NCBI GenBank assembly: GCA_038093515.1
Contig: JBBPSI010000170.1
Coordinates: 1-53,964, forward strand
DNA: 53,964 nt
Origin: Butyriboletus loyo
Taxonomy: Eukaryota > Basidiomycota > Agaricomycetes > Boletales > Boletaceae
Direction: 5' to 3'
The notes beneath the pieces are model-generated. The model did no database searches. It had not been told where the DNA came from and saw only the letters and a list, made by a program, of their open reading frames with translations. Below are positions 8,871 to 20,468 of the stretch, piece by piece (position 1 is the first letter of the stretch; every line of letters begins with the position of its first letter). The translations under genes and the position numbers were made by a program.

Positions 8871-9531
8871 AAGAAGGTACTTTCAGAATAATGTTAGGAC
8901 TCAATCAGAGGCACTCAGATTACTCTGAAGACAATAACTATTCTGAAAGTGAGGAGCTATTCTCCTCACTACTACTAGACTATATACAAGGATGGTACTT
9001 TAGGGCCAGCCTATCTAACCTATATTAGGATGTGCTATAGAATGTTCCTGATGTTCTATGCTGAATAATGATCACTAAGCACTGATGTCATAGTTCTAGA
9101 CTATGACATAGGATTGAGAAGCTTCTAGTTTCATATTAAGTAAGGTGAAAATTAGAGTTCTTACAAATATCTATAGTCTGATGATAATGGCTGGTGCAAG
9201 TCAACTCAACTTGTGCTCTACCAAGGTGTTCTCTTTGACCTAGATCTTGCACAAGTCCTATGCCATTGGAATGGAATTGGATGGATAATATGCAAGAGCT
9301 TGCCAGGGTGATCCTAATGAGTCAGCTTTGCCCACAGTTGTATTCAGTATAACCATGTTAATTTTGTAGCTTCAATCCTGATGGACCAAGCATGACCTGA
9401 TGTGTATCTGTATGCAATGAAAGTGGTGTTTGTCACTGCTTTGCTAGTCACACTGGGCAATCAATAGAACATTGTTGTTGGAGATTAGAGGGGGGAAGGA
9501 GGTATAATTAAAAAGTCAGGATATCTAATTC
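8871..9531. other. Non-coding flank, no gene seen
   Basis: I see no convincing coding frame. A 12-bp inverted repeat (ACTTTCAGAATA at about 8879-8890 and TATTCTGAAAGT at about 8939-8950) could form a small hairpin; it is not clearly a transposon end. Confidence 0.4.
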
Positions 9532-10110
9532 TTAGCAACTATGACCAGCACTAAATTTGCTCTGCAACTTTTCAAAGAACATCTTTCCATAAACATCATC
9601 TGTGATCTTGACAGGCTGCATGCCATTTCCAGAGACAGTCCACCTCTGTGCTGCAATTAAGTACTTGTCATCTTTCAAGACTGACTGGAAGATCTTGATG
9701 ATATTATGGATCTGGACATCACTAGGCTTGTGGATGAAGCTGACCACGATGCTCGTCACATGAGTGAGATCTGTGCAGATTGTGGAAACCAGACCCAGAA
9801 TGTCCTAAAGGATACAAAGGAGAATTGGCATGTATCTCATCTCTGCATTGAATCCCCCTTGTGTTATCATGGCCTGATATTTGAGCCAATGATATTGGAG
9901 AACATTGCCTGACAATAAATACTATGAGTGAGATTGTGGTGTATCTGTCAATGTACTAACTGCCATGGTTTTCCATAGCTTGTTGCTGACAGTTGAAACA
10001 TGAGACATTACTTTCTTCTTCAGAGCCAACATCCATGTCAGATATGGGCCACTTGAACAGCCTGCTAGGACCTGGGCTACCTTCTGGTAAGAACACTTTG
10101 AATTGATTGT
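9532..10110 (-). pseudogene. Unknown coding remnant
   Basis: The minus strand reads as a protein over about 190 codons, from LTWMLALKKKVMSHVSTVSN (about 10050) to FFEKLQSKFSAGHS (about 9535). It has one stop (near 9922) and one probable frameshift between the ORFs ending at 9922 and starting at 9759. Composition is protein-like, with regular charged and hydrophobic residues. I do not recognise the family. It ends abruptly at the 5' edge of the LINE fragment near 10110. It could be a cargo or accessory gene of a DNA transposon, or a degraded host gene. Confidence 0.4.
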
Positions 10111-10900
10111 TGTAATCACATACACGCAAGTTGCTATCAATGGTGTCCTCAGCAAACCCTACAAAGTAACAAGAGGAGTAAGACAGGGAGACCCCCTATC
10201 TTGTTTGTTATTCAACCTAGCAATTGAACCACTAGCCACATCCATCAGAAACTCACCAGACCTAGCCAGTTTCTCCATACCAGGCAACCCATCCAAAACC
10301 CTCATTAACCTATATGCTGATGACACAATGATATACTTATCTGAATCAGACAAATACAACAATGTTGAAAAACTACTCCTACAATGATGTAGTGCATCAG
10401 GTGCTAAATTCAACATAGAAAAAACAGAAGTAATCCCAATAGGTTCTAAACCCCACCAAGACCATATCATATCCACATGAAAACTGCACCCAGATGACCA
10501 CCCACTAGTAGAAGGCATCAAGATTGCACATGACAGACATGCTGTCCATTGCCTGGGAGCATGGATCAGAAACCACCTGGACCACACCCAATCATGAACT
10601 CTGACAATAAATAAAATAAGCAATGCCCTTGACCGCTGGGGAAAATCATCCCCCATGCTGGACGCTAAACAATTAATAATCCAGATAACAATCAGAAGTA
10701 TGACCCAGTTCCTAACCAAAGCCCAAGGTATGCCTACCTTAGTACAAAATATGCTAACAAAAATGATGAGAGATTTCATCTGGGGAAAAACAAATCCCCC
10801 CCACTCAGTCTAAAATGATCACAGCACCCTAAAACTGAGGGTGGAATCAACCTACTCGACATCCACACCTGAAACCTAGCCATCAGTGTATTATGGCTCA
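10111..10900 (+). pseudogene. LINE reverse transcriptase, C-terminal part
   Basis: VTRGVRQGDPLSCLLFNLAI and NLYADDTMIYLSE identify a LINE-type RT. The catalytic YADD (10313-10324) is intact. Downstream thumb/connection motifs are present (EKTEVIPIGS, HCLGAWI, QGMPTLVQNML, MRDFIWG). Stops occur at about 10385, 10480, 10594 and 10812. The N-terminal endonuclease and the first RT blocks are missing. Confidence 0.85.
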
Positions 10901-11639
10901 AAACTTACCTCGACCTCTCGAAAACCCAACCAACCTGGATGTACGCAACAGATGCCATCATAAACTGCATCAAACCCAATGGTATACAATGTATCCAAGA
11001 CATCAATATTTTCCTCACATCAATCCAAATAACAGCCAGATCACGCAACCACAACTGAAAACAACCTTCAACTCAGACAATAGAACTATTCATGACAGCC
11101 AAAAAGACCAACCTCCACTTAAACCCAATCAAACTTTCACAACAACTAAAAAAACAACTCCCTGCATGGTATCATATCAGAGTGCTGCCGAAACTATACC
11201 TAAGTAAAAAGGCCAAATGTCTAAAAACCAACCATAAAGTATGTACCATTCACGACATGCTAAAGTAGCTAAACAAATGAACAACCACGACTCAGACCAC
11301 TACCCAAATCCTGATTGCCTCTGTGCAAAATGCTGTAGAGAACGATCAAGAGGTTGTAAAAACCCACACATCTGCACCACGCACACATGAGAAATCACCG
11401 GAAACCTACCATCCAAATTCGACCCATTTACAAAACCTATCAAAGACCAACTCACTCTCACCCACTGAAGACTAGAGAAGAATACCAGAGCCGCAATTGA
11501 CAAAGGTGATGAAATAATATTTAACCCATCTGTCACATCTAAACACCAACTGAATGAATGCTTCAGAATATTTGCAAACCTCACTGAACCTGATGATGAA
11601 CCTGCCTACAGACTACAGCACCCCTGAATAGGTGGACTC

Positions 11640-12548
11640 CCCACAGCCCCAGCCATAGTCTACACCAACAGATCTTGTATAAATAATGGCAAACAAGATG
11701 CAACCTGCGATGGAGGAGTCTGGTTTGGTGACCAACACCCCTTCAACAGAGCAATCCAAGTCCCTGGCTCACATCAATCAAACCAAACAGGTGAGATAGT
11801 AGCTGTCCTCATCACCCTCCAAATAGCAGATCCACTGACCCCCCTAATATGCATCACAGACTCATGATATGTCCTAGAAGGACTAACAAAAAACCTCAAG
11901 ACCTGGGAAGATGAAGGATGGATTAAACATGCCAACAAAATATGGTTCCAAGCTGCCACATACCACTTACGTCATAGAGCAGCCCCCACATATTTCAAAT
12001 GGGTCAAAGGCCACACAGGAGACAAAGGGAATGAAGAAGCAGATCATCTCGCCTCTGAAGGTACTCAGAAACCTGCCCCAGACGATATTAACTCCATTGT
12101 ACCACCCAGCTTCATCCTCACTGGGGCAAAACTTTGCATGATCATGCAGGCCACAACATACCAGCACATCACCTTACCAAAAAAAAACCCACCAATGGCC
12201 ACCATTGCTTGTAACATGGATCTTACCCAAATTGCCATGCAAGAGCATACAACACACCTAGAAACCGACACAACAATATGCAATAAAATCCAACACCCAG
12301 ACATATGCAGACCCATCCAAATGTTCCTATATAGGGCAATGAACAACTCCCTCAGGATAGGAAACTTCTGGTCCCACATCCCCAATCACCAATCACATGT
12401 GGAATGCGTCTACTGCAACAACCCTAATGAATCACTCAACCACATACTAATCCAACACCAAAGCCCCAAATCTACCACCATATGGAACACAGTACAAAGA
12501 ATGTGGCCCCCTAGTTTTGGCGAATGGAAAGCTCTATCCACTGGCCTT
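11640..12548 (+). pseudogene. LINE RNase H domain and downstream zinc-binding region
   Basis: The frame reads IVYTNRSCINNGKQDA, then IVAVLITLQIADP, ICITDS, and YFKWVKGHTGDKGNEEADHL, the latter matching the RNase HI C-terminal signature. The first catalytic Asp position is Asn (YTNRSC for the usual YTDGSC), so the nuclease is probably dead. Further downstream MFLYRAMNNSLRIGNFWSHI and VECVYCNNPNESLNHIL resemble the C/H-containing C-terminal region seen in fungal LINEs. The frame is open from about 11880 until the LTR insertion at 12553. Confidence 0.75.
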
Positions 12549-12552
12549 CTTC

Positions 12553-12766
12553 TGTTAACAGCTGGAATCTCTTAGCTGGAGCTCACTGTCAGAAACTATA
12601 TATTCAAGTAGAACTAACTTCACATACCTGGAGCTCACTGTCAGAAACTGAGGAACTAAGACAGTGGGCTCCGAGCTACATCTGAAGCGCTACAACAACA
12701 AGACACAACATGATGACTAAGTAGACAGTCCATAATCTGCAGAGTGTGAAATAAGCAAATGTAACA
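12553..12766 (-). repeat. Solo copia-type LTR (LTR-E) inside the LINE
   Basis: 214 bp, TGTTAACAGC...ATGTAACA, flanked by a perfect TCTTC duplication (12548-12552 and 12767-12771). It matches the copia-1 LTRs but carries an internal duplication of the GGAGCTCACTGTCAGAAACT module. Confidence 0.92.
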
Positions 12767-13318
12767 TCTTCTTGGGTGTGGGTCCATTACCTTTCCACAA
12801 TCTCAAAATGCACCCACCTCCAAGAAAATGCACCACCATGCATGAGCCCATCTCCAATGAATCATCTTATCAGAGTCAGCACACCTAATATGGGTACTCT
12901 GCTGCAAATGAGTCATATGCAACACACATCCAACAGTAAGAGCCATCAAGTCCTGCTGGCTCAACCACATCAACTCACAATTAATCATAGACTGCCAATG
13001 AGCAAAATCACCACATAGAGCAAATTACAAACAAAAAGTACATGACACCTGGTACCACTCCTATTAAACCAAACTCACCTCCCCCCAGACTAGGCAACTA
13101 ACCTTGAGGTTTTAGTGGGTATCACACTGCCTAGACCCTCTGACAACACTGACGCCACCTAACAGCTCATGGAGTCCCACACCCCCTGCTCCAGCAGGAC
13201 ATGCATAAGAGCATTTTTCCTCAGACCAGTTATAGTATATAACCACCTTAGCATATTATGTAGGACTAGTCTAGGAAGTTGCTGCATAATGTTATTCACG
13301 CTTGTCTAAAAAAAAAAG

Positions 13319-14118
13319 AATGCTGTGTCGAGTGGGTCCCCATCAGTCAATTTTTCCTTGATGGCCACAATCATTATGGGTGTGATGGGTTTGCATTTGT
13401 CCTGCTTGGATGATGGGGGTGCTAGTTTGGCGGTGCCTCTCAGCATGGTGCTGATCTAGTCTTTGTGTAGTTTCCAGGGTAAACTGTACACTGTGTGCCA
13501 TGTGTGTACTCTGTAGATGTAGTTGTTTATCAATTGTTCTGAGTATGCTCCCACTAGCACTGATATGAAAGTTGAGATGAGGTCAGGACTTGCTGGTGTT
13601 CTGTCTAGCTCCAGGATGCCCCAATGATTGCAGAAGATGTGGTATACTAGAAGTACCACTCCATAGGATGCCCATGTGCTCTCTGCCCAGCCCTGTAGTG
13701 TTACAGCCTTCACATGCTCCTGAAGTTCACATGCTACTGGGATCACTGGGAGTGTCCATACATTGGGATGGGGAGGCCACTGGCTTAGCCTATCTTTGGC
13801 TGGGCACTGGGGCCACTGCTCGGAAGGGTTTGGAGTGAGATTGGTGAGATATGGGGAAATGGTGATGATGCAGGTGCTTGGTGCTGGAGCATTTTGACTG
13901 CTTGTTTGGTTGCTTGTAAGGTTTCTTGTACTATTGGGTATTGGCTGTAGGCTGGTGAAATTGATCTTAGATGCAGATGTGGCTGTATCTTGGGTCGTCA
14001 TAGTTGTATAAGATGTTTGTGAGGGTGGGGGGTATTGGAATATGTGGAAGTGTAAGTTTGGTGAGGGGATACTTCCCATGAGAGGGTTCGTCAGCTGGAT
14101 TGTTGGCACTGGCAACAT
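13319..14118 (-). pseudogene. Tyrosine recombinase of Ngaro-1, N-terminal part
   Basis: ESTWASYGVVLLVYHIFCNH, YIYRVHTWHTVYSLPWKLHK and MLRGTAKLAPPSSK are typical of the N-terminal core-binding domain of Ngaro/Crypton-like recombinases. A Thr/Ser/Pro-rich linker precedes it (from 14118). One TAG lies at about 13455. The R..HxxR..Y catalytic residues are not present because the element stops at the LINE junction. Confidence 0.75.
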
Positions 14119-14144
14119 ATGCTGTGAGGACCCTACAGGGGATG

Positions 14145-15839
14145 CTAGGATTGAGTGGATCCTTTTAAAGGATTTGTTTGTTGGTAAATTGTGGTTTCAT
14201 CTGTTCCTCCAGGCTTCAATGACTCCCTGGTTGTTGCAATAAACCTGGAGTGGTATGCTGAGATTGTGGATTGTGAGTAAAGTGCTAACAAGAAGCTCAA
14301 AGCCAATGCTTTCTGCCCATCTGATGTCACACCCATCCTGTTTCCAGTTCCTGTGCAGTTGCCATGCACACCGCTTGCTTCTGATGGTGATTTCCACACC
14401 ATGACTGGAGCTGGCATCAGAATAAGCCTGTAAGCCTGCTGTGAAGTGGTGAATTGGAATTGGGGTGGGGTGCTCAGAAAGTAGTGCTCATAGCCACCAC
14501 TGGAGCTTGTCTTTGGTGTCATGTGGTTGTCTACATGGCATGAATGGGTTGTTGCTGAATATCCCCAGCATGGCTTGCAGTGGGTACAGGCATGTGCTAC
14601 CCTCAGGTATCACTAATGATGCATGTGATAGCCTTCCAAACAATTTTTCTACTTCCTCCAGTGTGTGAGCTATGGTGTGCAGCCATTATTGGATGGTCTT
14701 TATGTATTTGTCTCACTTTTTCTGTGTGAGATGGACAGTTTTCTGTTCAAGATCCCATTCAAAATCTAGGAATTCAGTTTTTGATGCAAAGGGGGTGTCT
14801 TTTGAGGTATTCCCAGCACCTCAGATATGGCATCAATGTGGATGAAGGAATATGAGTGTGACCCTTTGTTATCACTGATTAGCTGGGTTGAATCAAAGTT
14901 TTTGATCAGGAATTTGCAGTCCCCAGCGAATTCCTCAAATTTCTCATTGGCCAGTTTGTTGCCCTTGAACCAGATTCTCCTGCCATCAGTTATTGGTCCA
15001 CCTTGGGTTTTGATGGTTTTGGCTTGATTAACTTGCATTTTGTTGTATTCATTTATGGTGTTGCTAGGGACCCGAATGAATTGATGATTGTCCACCCATG
15101 CAATTATTGGGCTGATTCCTGCAGCTCGCATGATATCTAGGCCTGCATCTCTTAAGGCCCCATATGTCCCTGCTGATGGCCCATAACTGAGACACAAAGC
15201 CATGTCAACTGCATATTGTGGTGGATTATCACTTGTTCAGACTATGAACGCTGGCCATTGCGAGTGGTGCAGTGGTATTGTGTAATATGCCACAGCCACA
15301 TCCTGAGTGGCACCTTGGCTTCCTGACGGTAGTGAGTGAATTAAAGTGTAGGCCATATAGAAGGTCCCCCAGGTGCATGGGAATAAATTAGAATCAACCT
15401 GTGAATTCACAGATGTAGCACTGTCATGGGGGTAAGATAGATTTTGTATGATACAGAACTGCCCTGGTTTACTGGACTTGGGAATGATGCTTAGGGGAGA
15501 AGATTGAAAAGCACCAATAAAGGATTCAAGTGCATCAGGGGAACAGGATCCTATATAGTGTCCCTTCTGAAATTCTTTGTCTACAATGGTATTAAAGGCA
15601 TCTCGGTGTATGTTGATGGAAGGACTATTGAGAGGAGTGAATGAATGTGATATGATTGGGGCACAGACATGAAAACCAGAGATTAATTGCTTGATTAAAT
15701 TTGGATGTTTATTTGTCAAATTGTACAGCGAAAGCAGGTTGTGCCACTCCTCAGCCTTGTAAGGTGTAATCACCCTATCTGATTGGCACGCCCTAAGCTT
15801 GTTGGCGGCAGGGGCAATCCTGAGCACCATGGTTGGCAT
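14145..15839 (-). pseudogene. Reverse transcriptase and RNase H of Ngaro-1
   Basis: The RT N-terminal part reads SGFHVCAPIISHSFTPLNSP, PLSIIPKSSKPGQFCIIQNL, DSNLFPCTWGTFY and YYTIPLHHSQWP (15839-15237). The catalytic block is IAWVDNHQFIRV, in which the second Asp of VDD is Asn. The thumb region contains GNKLANEKFEEFAG. RNase H follows at 14397-14197 (YSDASSSHGVEI, LQVYCNNQGVIEAW). Three or more frameshifts or stops separate these blocks. Confidence 0.8.
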
Positions 15840-15959
15840 CTCTGCAGCCTGAGCACTTGTGGTTGTGTCCAGAACTGGTGCAGCCTCAAGGGCATTGGAA
15901 GTCCCAGCAAAGTACTTGTCTGTTTTTGTTGAGCAAATGGTTCTGCTGATCTCTCATGC

Positions 15960-17723
15960 AATGGTTGGCCTTCAACTTGTCCCATAAGTAAGGGGCATTG
16001 CAGGGGGAGTGGTCTGGGTGGTCATTGTGTCAGCCCAAGCACTTTGGGCAGGTGGGGTTTGTCTTGTTACAGAACTGACATTGCTGCTTGTTGTTGCTAC
16101 TCTCTCCTCTTTCCAGGGACTTGTTATGTTTATGAGGTGACTTGGGTAAGGGACGAGTAGGGGACTTGGAGTACCTTTCATGCGAGTATGATCTGTTTTG
16201 TGGTGTCCCACTGTTCCATGCTGCAAAGGGCTTGGGGGAGGTAGAGCGTGAGGGTGCATGTCTGTACTACTGTGAGTACTGTCAACCATGCTTGAGCTGT
16301 TGGAATCAATTTTGATGTTCCTGTTGCAGCTGTGGCGGTTGGAAAAGTATCATGACAGCAGCAGCAGAGTGGTGGTGTGTTGAGGGCCAGGCCAGGAATA
16401 GGTAAAAGGGGGCCCAGAGACAGCAGCAATGGTAACAGCAGGGTAACAGCAGAGTAGTGGTGGTGGTAGCAGTGACATGGTGGTAGTAGTAGCAGCATGG
16501 CAGCAGTGGTGGTAGCAGCAGGGTGGTGGTGGTGGTGGTGGTGGGGTAGTAGTGGTGGTAGTGGCAGAATAGCAGTGATGGTAGCAGCAGGGTGGCAGTG
16601 ATGGTAGCAGCAGGGTGGTGGTGATGGTAGTAGAGGGGTGGCAGTGGCAGTGGCAGTGGGGTGGCAGTGGCAGTAGCAGTGGGGTAGCAGTGGCAGTAGC
16701 AGCAGGGAGTGGTGGTGGTAGCAGCCAGGTTCAAGTGCAATGAAACAAGAATGTGGGATGCGACACAGATTCTGTCAGTTTTGTTAAACTGGTTCTTTAA
16801 TGGGATTTGCACACCTGCTCCAATTTCAATTTCACCTCTCTGGTGTTGAGTTCCCAGCCAATCCTATCCAGTAGAGCCTCATTTACCATCCTGATATTGT
16901 AAGCTTTGCCGGCCACAAGCTTATTGTGCCAGTCCAACCATACATGGGATGCATAATGTAACAGCACTCATTCACCTGCCTCACCCTCCTGTCGAAGCTT
17001 GTGAGTATCTATGCAGTGGAAAAACCAGTTGAATGTGTCTACTGCTTCATTTCCCCACTTTGCATTTTCAATTGAGGTGAGATAAAAGTTTTTGGCAAAC
17101 ATGAATTCTGCATAGGTCAATTGATGGTCCAGTTTGGCATTCTTGGAAGCTGAAAGTGAGTTGGCTGAGCAGACAGTGACATTTCCTGTAATGGCCTTGG
17201 AAATGGTAAGAGTCTTGTTCTCATCTGCTTGTTGGACTGTTCTGGCTGCCTCTTGGAGTCCTTTCCTTGTGAAGTACCAGAGTGGTACATGCTTTCAATT
17301 CTCAATGCAATTCAGCACATTCTCTGCTGGTCTTGATGCTGGAACAGAGGCAACAGAGGCTGTGGTGTCAAAGGTGATGGCTGTGGTGTTTGCTGGCACT
17401 GCATTGTCCGGTGGCTGGGCTGATGGTGGACAAGGCAGGGCTAATACTGGGCATGGTTGCACAGGGTTGGCATCATTTCGGCCATCAATGTCTATCTGCT
17501 GTCCATTGTTGTTGTTGTCCTCGTGTTCACTGTCCCTATCTCTGCCCTTGTCCTGCTCATTGTTGCCATGTGCATTCCCCACCAGGTGCAGAGCTTCCAG
17601 TCCCCTCTCAGCCCATCGTCTATTTAACTCTGCTATTACTGCTTCTTGATTCAGGTTCAAATCTTCCATCATGATCCCTACCATGCCTGCAAAGTCAGGG
17701 AGTTGCTGTTCTGGTTGGTCCAT
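15960..17723 (-). pseudogene. Gag-like ORF of Ngaro-1
   Basis: The start at 17723 (MDQPEQQLPDFAGMVGIMME) leads into an acidic, Asn/Asp-rich region. A conserved block follows (VPLWYFTRKG, ASKNAKLDHQL, ENAKWGNEAVDTF, LHYASHVWLDWHNKL, YNIRMVNEALLDRI). The same block is in Ngaro-2 at 27.6-28.0 kb. A C/H-rich region of the form LCxDW...C...H.H.C..C....HGAQ.C sits near 15790-15910 and is also shared with Ngaro-2. Between them the frame crosses a long imperfect repeat (16330-16735). Stops are present at several points. Confidence 0.75.
16330..16735. repeat. Imperfect GGT/GCA minisatellite inside the Ngaro-1 gag region
   Basis: Long purine-rich runs built of GTGGTGGTAGCAGCAGGGTG-like units occur with changing order. 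All three frames of the minus strand are low-complexity (Thr, Pro/Leu or His/Cys runs). It replaces the normal linker between the gag core and the C/H-rich motif. Confidence 0.85.
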
Positions 17724-17945
17724 CTTTGAATGGGCAAGTTAAGCTTGATGAAAAGACAGGTTTGGGAATATCTTAAGCTGGTGATAGAGTATTCCTGCAA
17801 TTGAAAGGGAGCAAGCCATGCAAAAGCAATGAGTGGCTGGATGCATGGTGTGTCTCAGAGCAACAGGAGATGGAGCAAAAGAAAGGAGGACATAGCATCA
17901 CAGCCACCTCACACAAATACAATATTACATCACCCAGCTGGAGCT
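17724..17945. other. Unassigned spacer between Ngaro-1 and gypsy-2
   Basis: No coding signal or LTR end is visible. It may be the 5' untranslated region or split repeat of Ngaro-1; I could not find a matching second copy in the window. Confidence 0.35.
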
Positions 17946-18727
17946 CTATGTACTAGAATGGCAATCCATAACCAGATGCTTGTCGCCAGTCTTTTTAGGA
18001 ATAAAGAATACAGGGGCTGTCTGAGGTGACTTCAACAGTCTTATGTAACCCTTTTTAAGTTCTTTATTGACAAAGCTTCTGATTTGGTTTTGTTCTTCAT
18101 TGGATATTGGAATAACCTGACCCTTACTTGGAACAAAATTGGGCTTAAGATCAATTGTGTGATTCCAAGGCTTGTGCTCAGGCATACACGTGCTGCTTCA
18201 TCCTCTGAGAAAACATCCAAATACTCATGGTAAGCCTTGGGCACTTTTTCAGCCACACCAGGCTCAATAGTACAACAACTGGTAATGCTGGATGAAGAAA
18301 TCGTGTCCACAATAACTTTACAATGAGGGGAACAATGGTTGAAAGAAATCTTTTTGAAACACCAATCTATGTCTGGGTTGTGGTGTATGAACCAATCATA
18401 GCCAATAATCATTTGATGGGAACCCAAAAGAGAAACGTAAGCTTTGATACCTTCATAATGTCTATCAATTTCCATAAAAAGGGAAGTTTTATGCATAATA
18501 TGACCAATAATATGCCCAATAGCTCCTTTAGAGCCATCCACATTAATAACTTCCATAGAATGTGGTAAAGGAATAAGATCAATTTTGTGTGAATTGCAAT
18601 ATTTTTTATTAATGAAGGTATTGACTGCTTCCATATCCAGTAAAGCTTTAAGTGAACAAGTTTGCCAAGTAGCATTTGACTGGTATGTGATGGTAACCAA
18701 TAGAGAGTAATTGTCACCAAACATCAA
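17946..18727 (-). pseudogene. gypsy-2 protease and N-terminal reverse transcriptase
   Basis: The protease region reads LKALLDMEAVNTFINKKYCN, where the usual DSGA active site is replaced by DMEA. GYDWFIHHNPDIDW follows, then the protease-RT connector (YHEYLDVFSEDEA), and the RT start LKKGYIRLLKSPQTAPVFFI and PKKTGDKHLVMD. A frameshift separates the last two parts (18041-18185). The fingers and palm beyond LVMD are missing at the Ngaro-1 side. Confidence 0.82.
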
Positions 18728-18960
18728 AGAACTTTTTACTGGGGGTTTATAAATAGAAGTGTTTGTGTTACAGTTTTACCTCTAAGCATACCCCACCACT
18801 CGTTTTTCCCATGCTCACACATCCCCACCATCCCTGCCATCCCATAGTGCCACCCATCACCCACTCCCCAGTCACTAGTGGATGCCAACAACTTTCCCAG
18901 TCCTTCCCAGATGTCTCAGTACCACAACACTGAGATAACCCCTATGTGTCACCCCATCAG

Positions 18961-19682
18961 TGTAGAGAACACATATCCTCTAGGTCACAATGCTTCTTTT
19001 CCTGGCAATTCAGCACTTACATGCATTGCAAACAACCACTTCACAACTATGTTCACTTCCATTCCTCTTTCTTGTTGAGTTCTGTCCTATTCTGATGTTT
19101 CTGTGGTCATCAAGGTTCCATGTCAAGGTTCCATGGGTCCAGAAAGTGTTCACAGCACAGGTAGGTTCCTTTTTATTTGATCTCGTACTTATCATTTCCG
19201 TTCCACTTCTATGACAACCACTATAATTATATGTATACATTCTGTCAATGATTTCCTTGATGTTTGTACTTAGTTTTCACTTATCCTTAGTGTTTCAAGT
19301 CTTGGGCAATGCCCAGACTATAAAAAGGTTGTAACTATGACCTAAAATACCACTTTTCAACTCCCTGCCTCTCTGTGCGATCATCTAGTCACCCACCACC
19401 ATAGTTCCTCAATCTTCAAGCCATAGCCAACAGATTTCGTCCATCTTCTCACAATTCTGAGTCCTCTCCAGTCCGTTCTGTAGTGGAGGAAGTCCGGAAT
19501 ATTGGGTTTTCTGTAAAGACATTAGTGGAAACAACCTTCCCTGGTGTTCCTCTCTTTGTTGCCTCTCTACTTCTCTTTGGGGTTGATCATATTGCACCCT
19601 TTTCTTTATTTCTTTCTTTTTGATCGGATTGAGTGCTTCCTGTAGCAGGGTTCTTCACTCTCAGTCCTGTCTTGCATCATTC
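18961..19682 (+). repeat. LTR-F copy 1, plus orientation
   Basis: About 722 bp from TGTAGAGAACACATATCC to CTTGCATCATTC, flanked by ATCAG on both sides. It contains a TATAAAAAGG box near 19319 downstream of a TGGGCAATGCCCA palindrome. I interpret it as a solo LTR of a family with no internal region in the window. Confidence 0.75.
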
Positions 19683-19754
19683 ATCAGGCTGGACCTCCAG
19701 CTGAGCTGTTGCATCTCTCCTTTTCCCAACCAATGACATTTGTTACATCACATT

Positions 19755-20468
19755 GAAAGATGCAAGACGGGACTGAGAGTGAAGAACCCTGCTACAGGAA
19801 GCACTCAATCCGATCAAAAAGCAAGACATAAAGAAAAGGGTGCAATATGATCAACCCCAAAGAGAAGTAGAGAGGCAACAAAGAGAGGAACACCAGGGAA
19901 GGTTGTTTCCACTAATGTCTTTACAGAAAACCCAATATTCCGGACTTCCTCCACTACAGAACGGACTGGAGAGGACTCAGAATTGTGAGAAGATGGACGA
20001 AATCTGTTGGCTATGGCTTGAAGATTGAGGAACTATGGCGGTGGGTGACTAGATGATCGCACAGAGAGGCAGGGAGTTGAAAAGTGGTATTTTAGGTCGT
20101 AGTTACAACCTTTTTATAGTCTGGGCATTTCCCAAGACTTGAAACACTAAGGATAAGTGAAAACTAAGTACAAACATCAAGAAAATTGTTGACAGAATGC
20201 ATATAATGATAGCGGTTGCCATAGAAATCAAACAGAATTGATAAGTATGAGATCAAATAAAAAGGAACCTACCTGCAAACACTTTCAGGACACACAGAAC
20301 CTTGACACGGAACTTTGATGACCATGGAAACATCAGAATAGGGCAGAACTTGATATGGAAAGGAATGGAAGTGGAGATAGTTGCGGAGTGGTTGTTTGTG
20401 CTGCATGTAAGTGCTGAATTTCAAGGAAAAGGAGCGATTTGCGACCTAGAGGATATTCATTCTCTACA
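19755..20468 (-). repeat. LTR-F copy 2, minus orientation
   Basis: About 714 bp, the reverse complement of copy 1. The transcribed half is nearly identical to copy 1 (a shared 62-codon antisense frame is unchanged). The outer half differs at many positions. Flanks are ACATT and ACATA. Only 72 bp of LTR-D lie between the two copies, making a large inverted repeat. Confidence 0.75.

Larger units (their letters stand above)
10111..13318 (+). mobile_element. 5'-truncated non-LTR retrotransposon (LINE, Tad-like) with RNase H and poly-A tail
   Basis: The element starts inside the RT domain and runs through an RNase H domain and a C-terminal region to a short A-run at about 13308-13318. A 5' truncation with a 3' poly-A is typical of target-primed reverse transcription. 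It is interrupted by a solo copia-type LTR at 12553-12766. Numerous stops are present, with few frameshifts, and many involve TGA and TAG. The 3' flank is the Ngaro-like recombinase gene; the 5' flank is a different sequence, so the original target site is not clean. Confidence 0.85.
13319..17723 (-). mobile_element. Ngaro/DIRS-like tyrosine-recombinase retrotransposon (Ngaro-1), truncated
   Basis: On the minus strand the order is gag-like ORF, RT, RNase H, tyrosine recombinase. This order, and the RT and recombinase sequence types, match YR-type retroelements common in Agaricomycetes. The recombinase is cut by the LINE poly-A end at 13318, so its catalytic C-terminal half and the 3' repeats are missing. 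The 5' end beyond the gag start is not resolved (17724-17945). A related copy is on the plus strand at 27.2-30.3 kb. Confidence 0.8.

Noticed and set aside
16178..16812. Long minus-strand ORFs rich in Leu/Pro/His/Thr
   Set aside because: They are translations of the GGT/GCA minisatellite; low complexity in every frame.
19409..20028. Identical 62-codon ORFs on both strands (19409-19597 and 19840-20028)
   Set aside because: They are antisense frames inside two inverted LTR-F copies; identity reflects repeat identity, not a protein gene.
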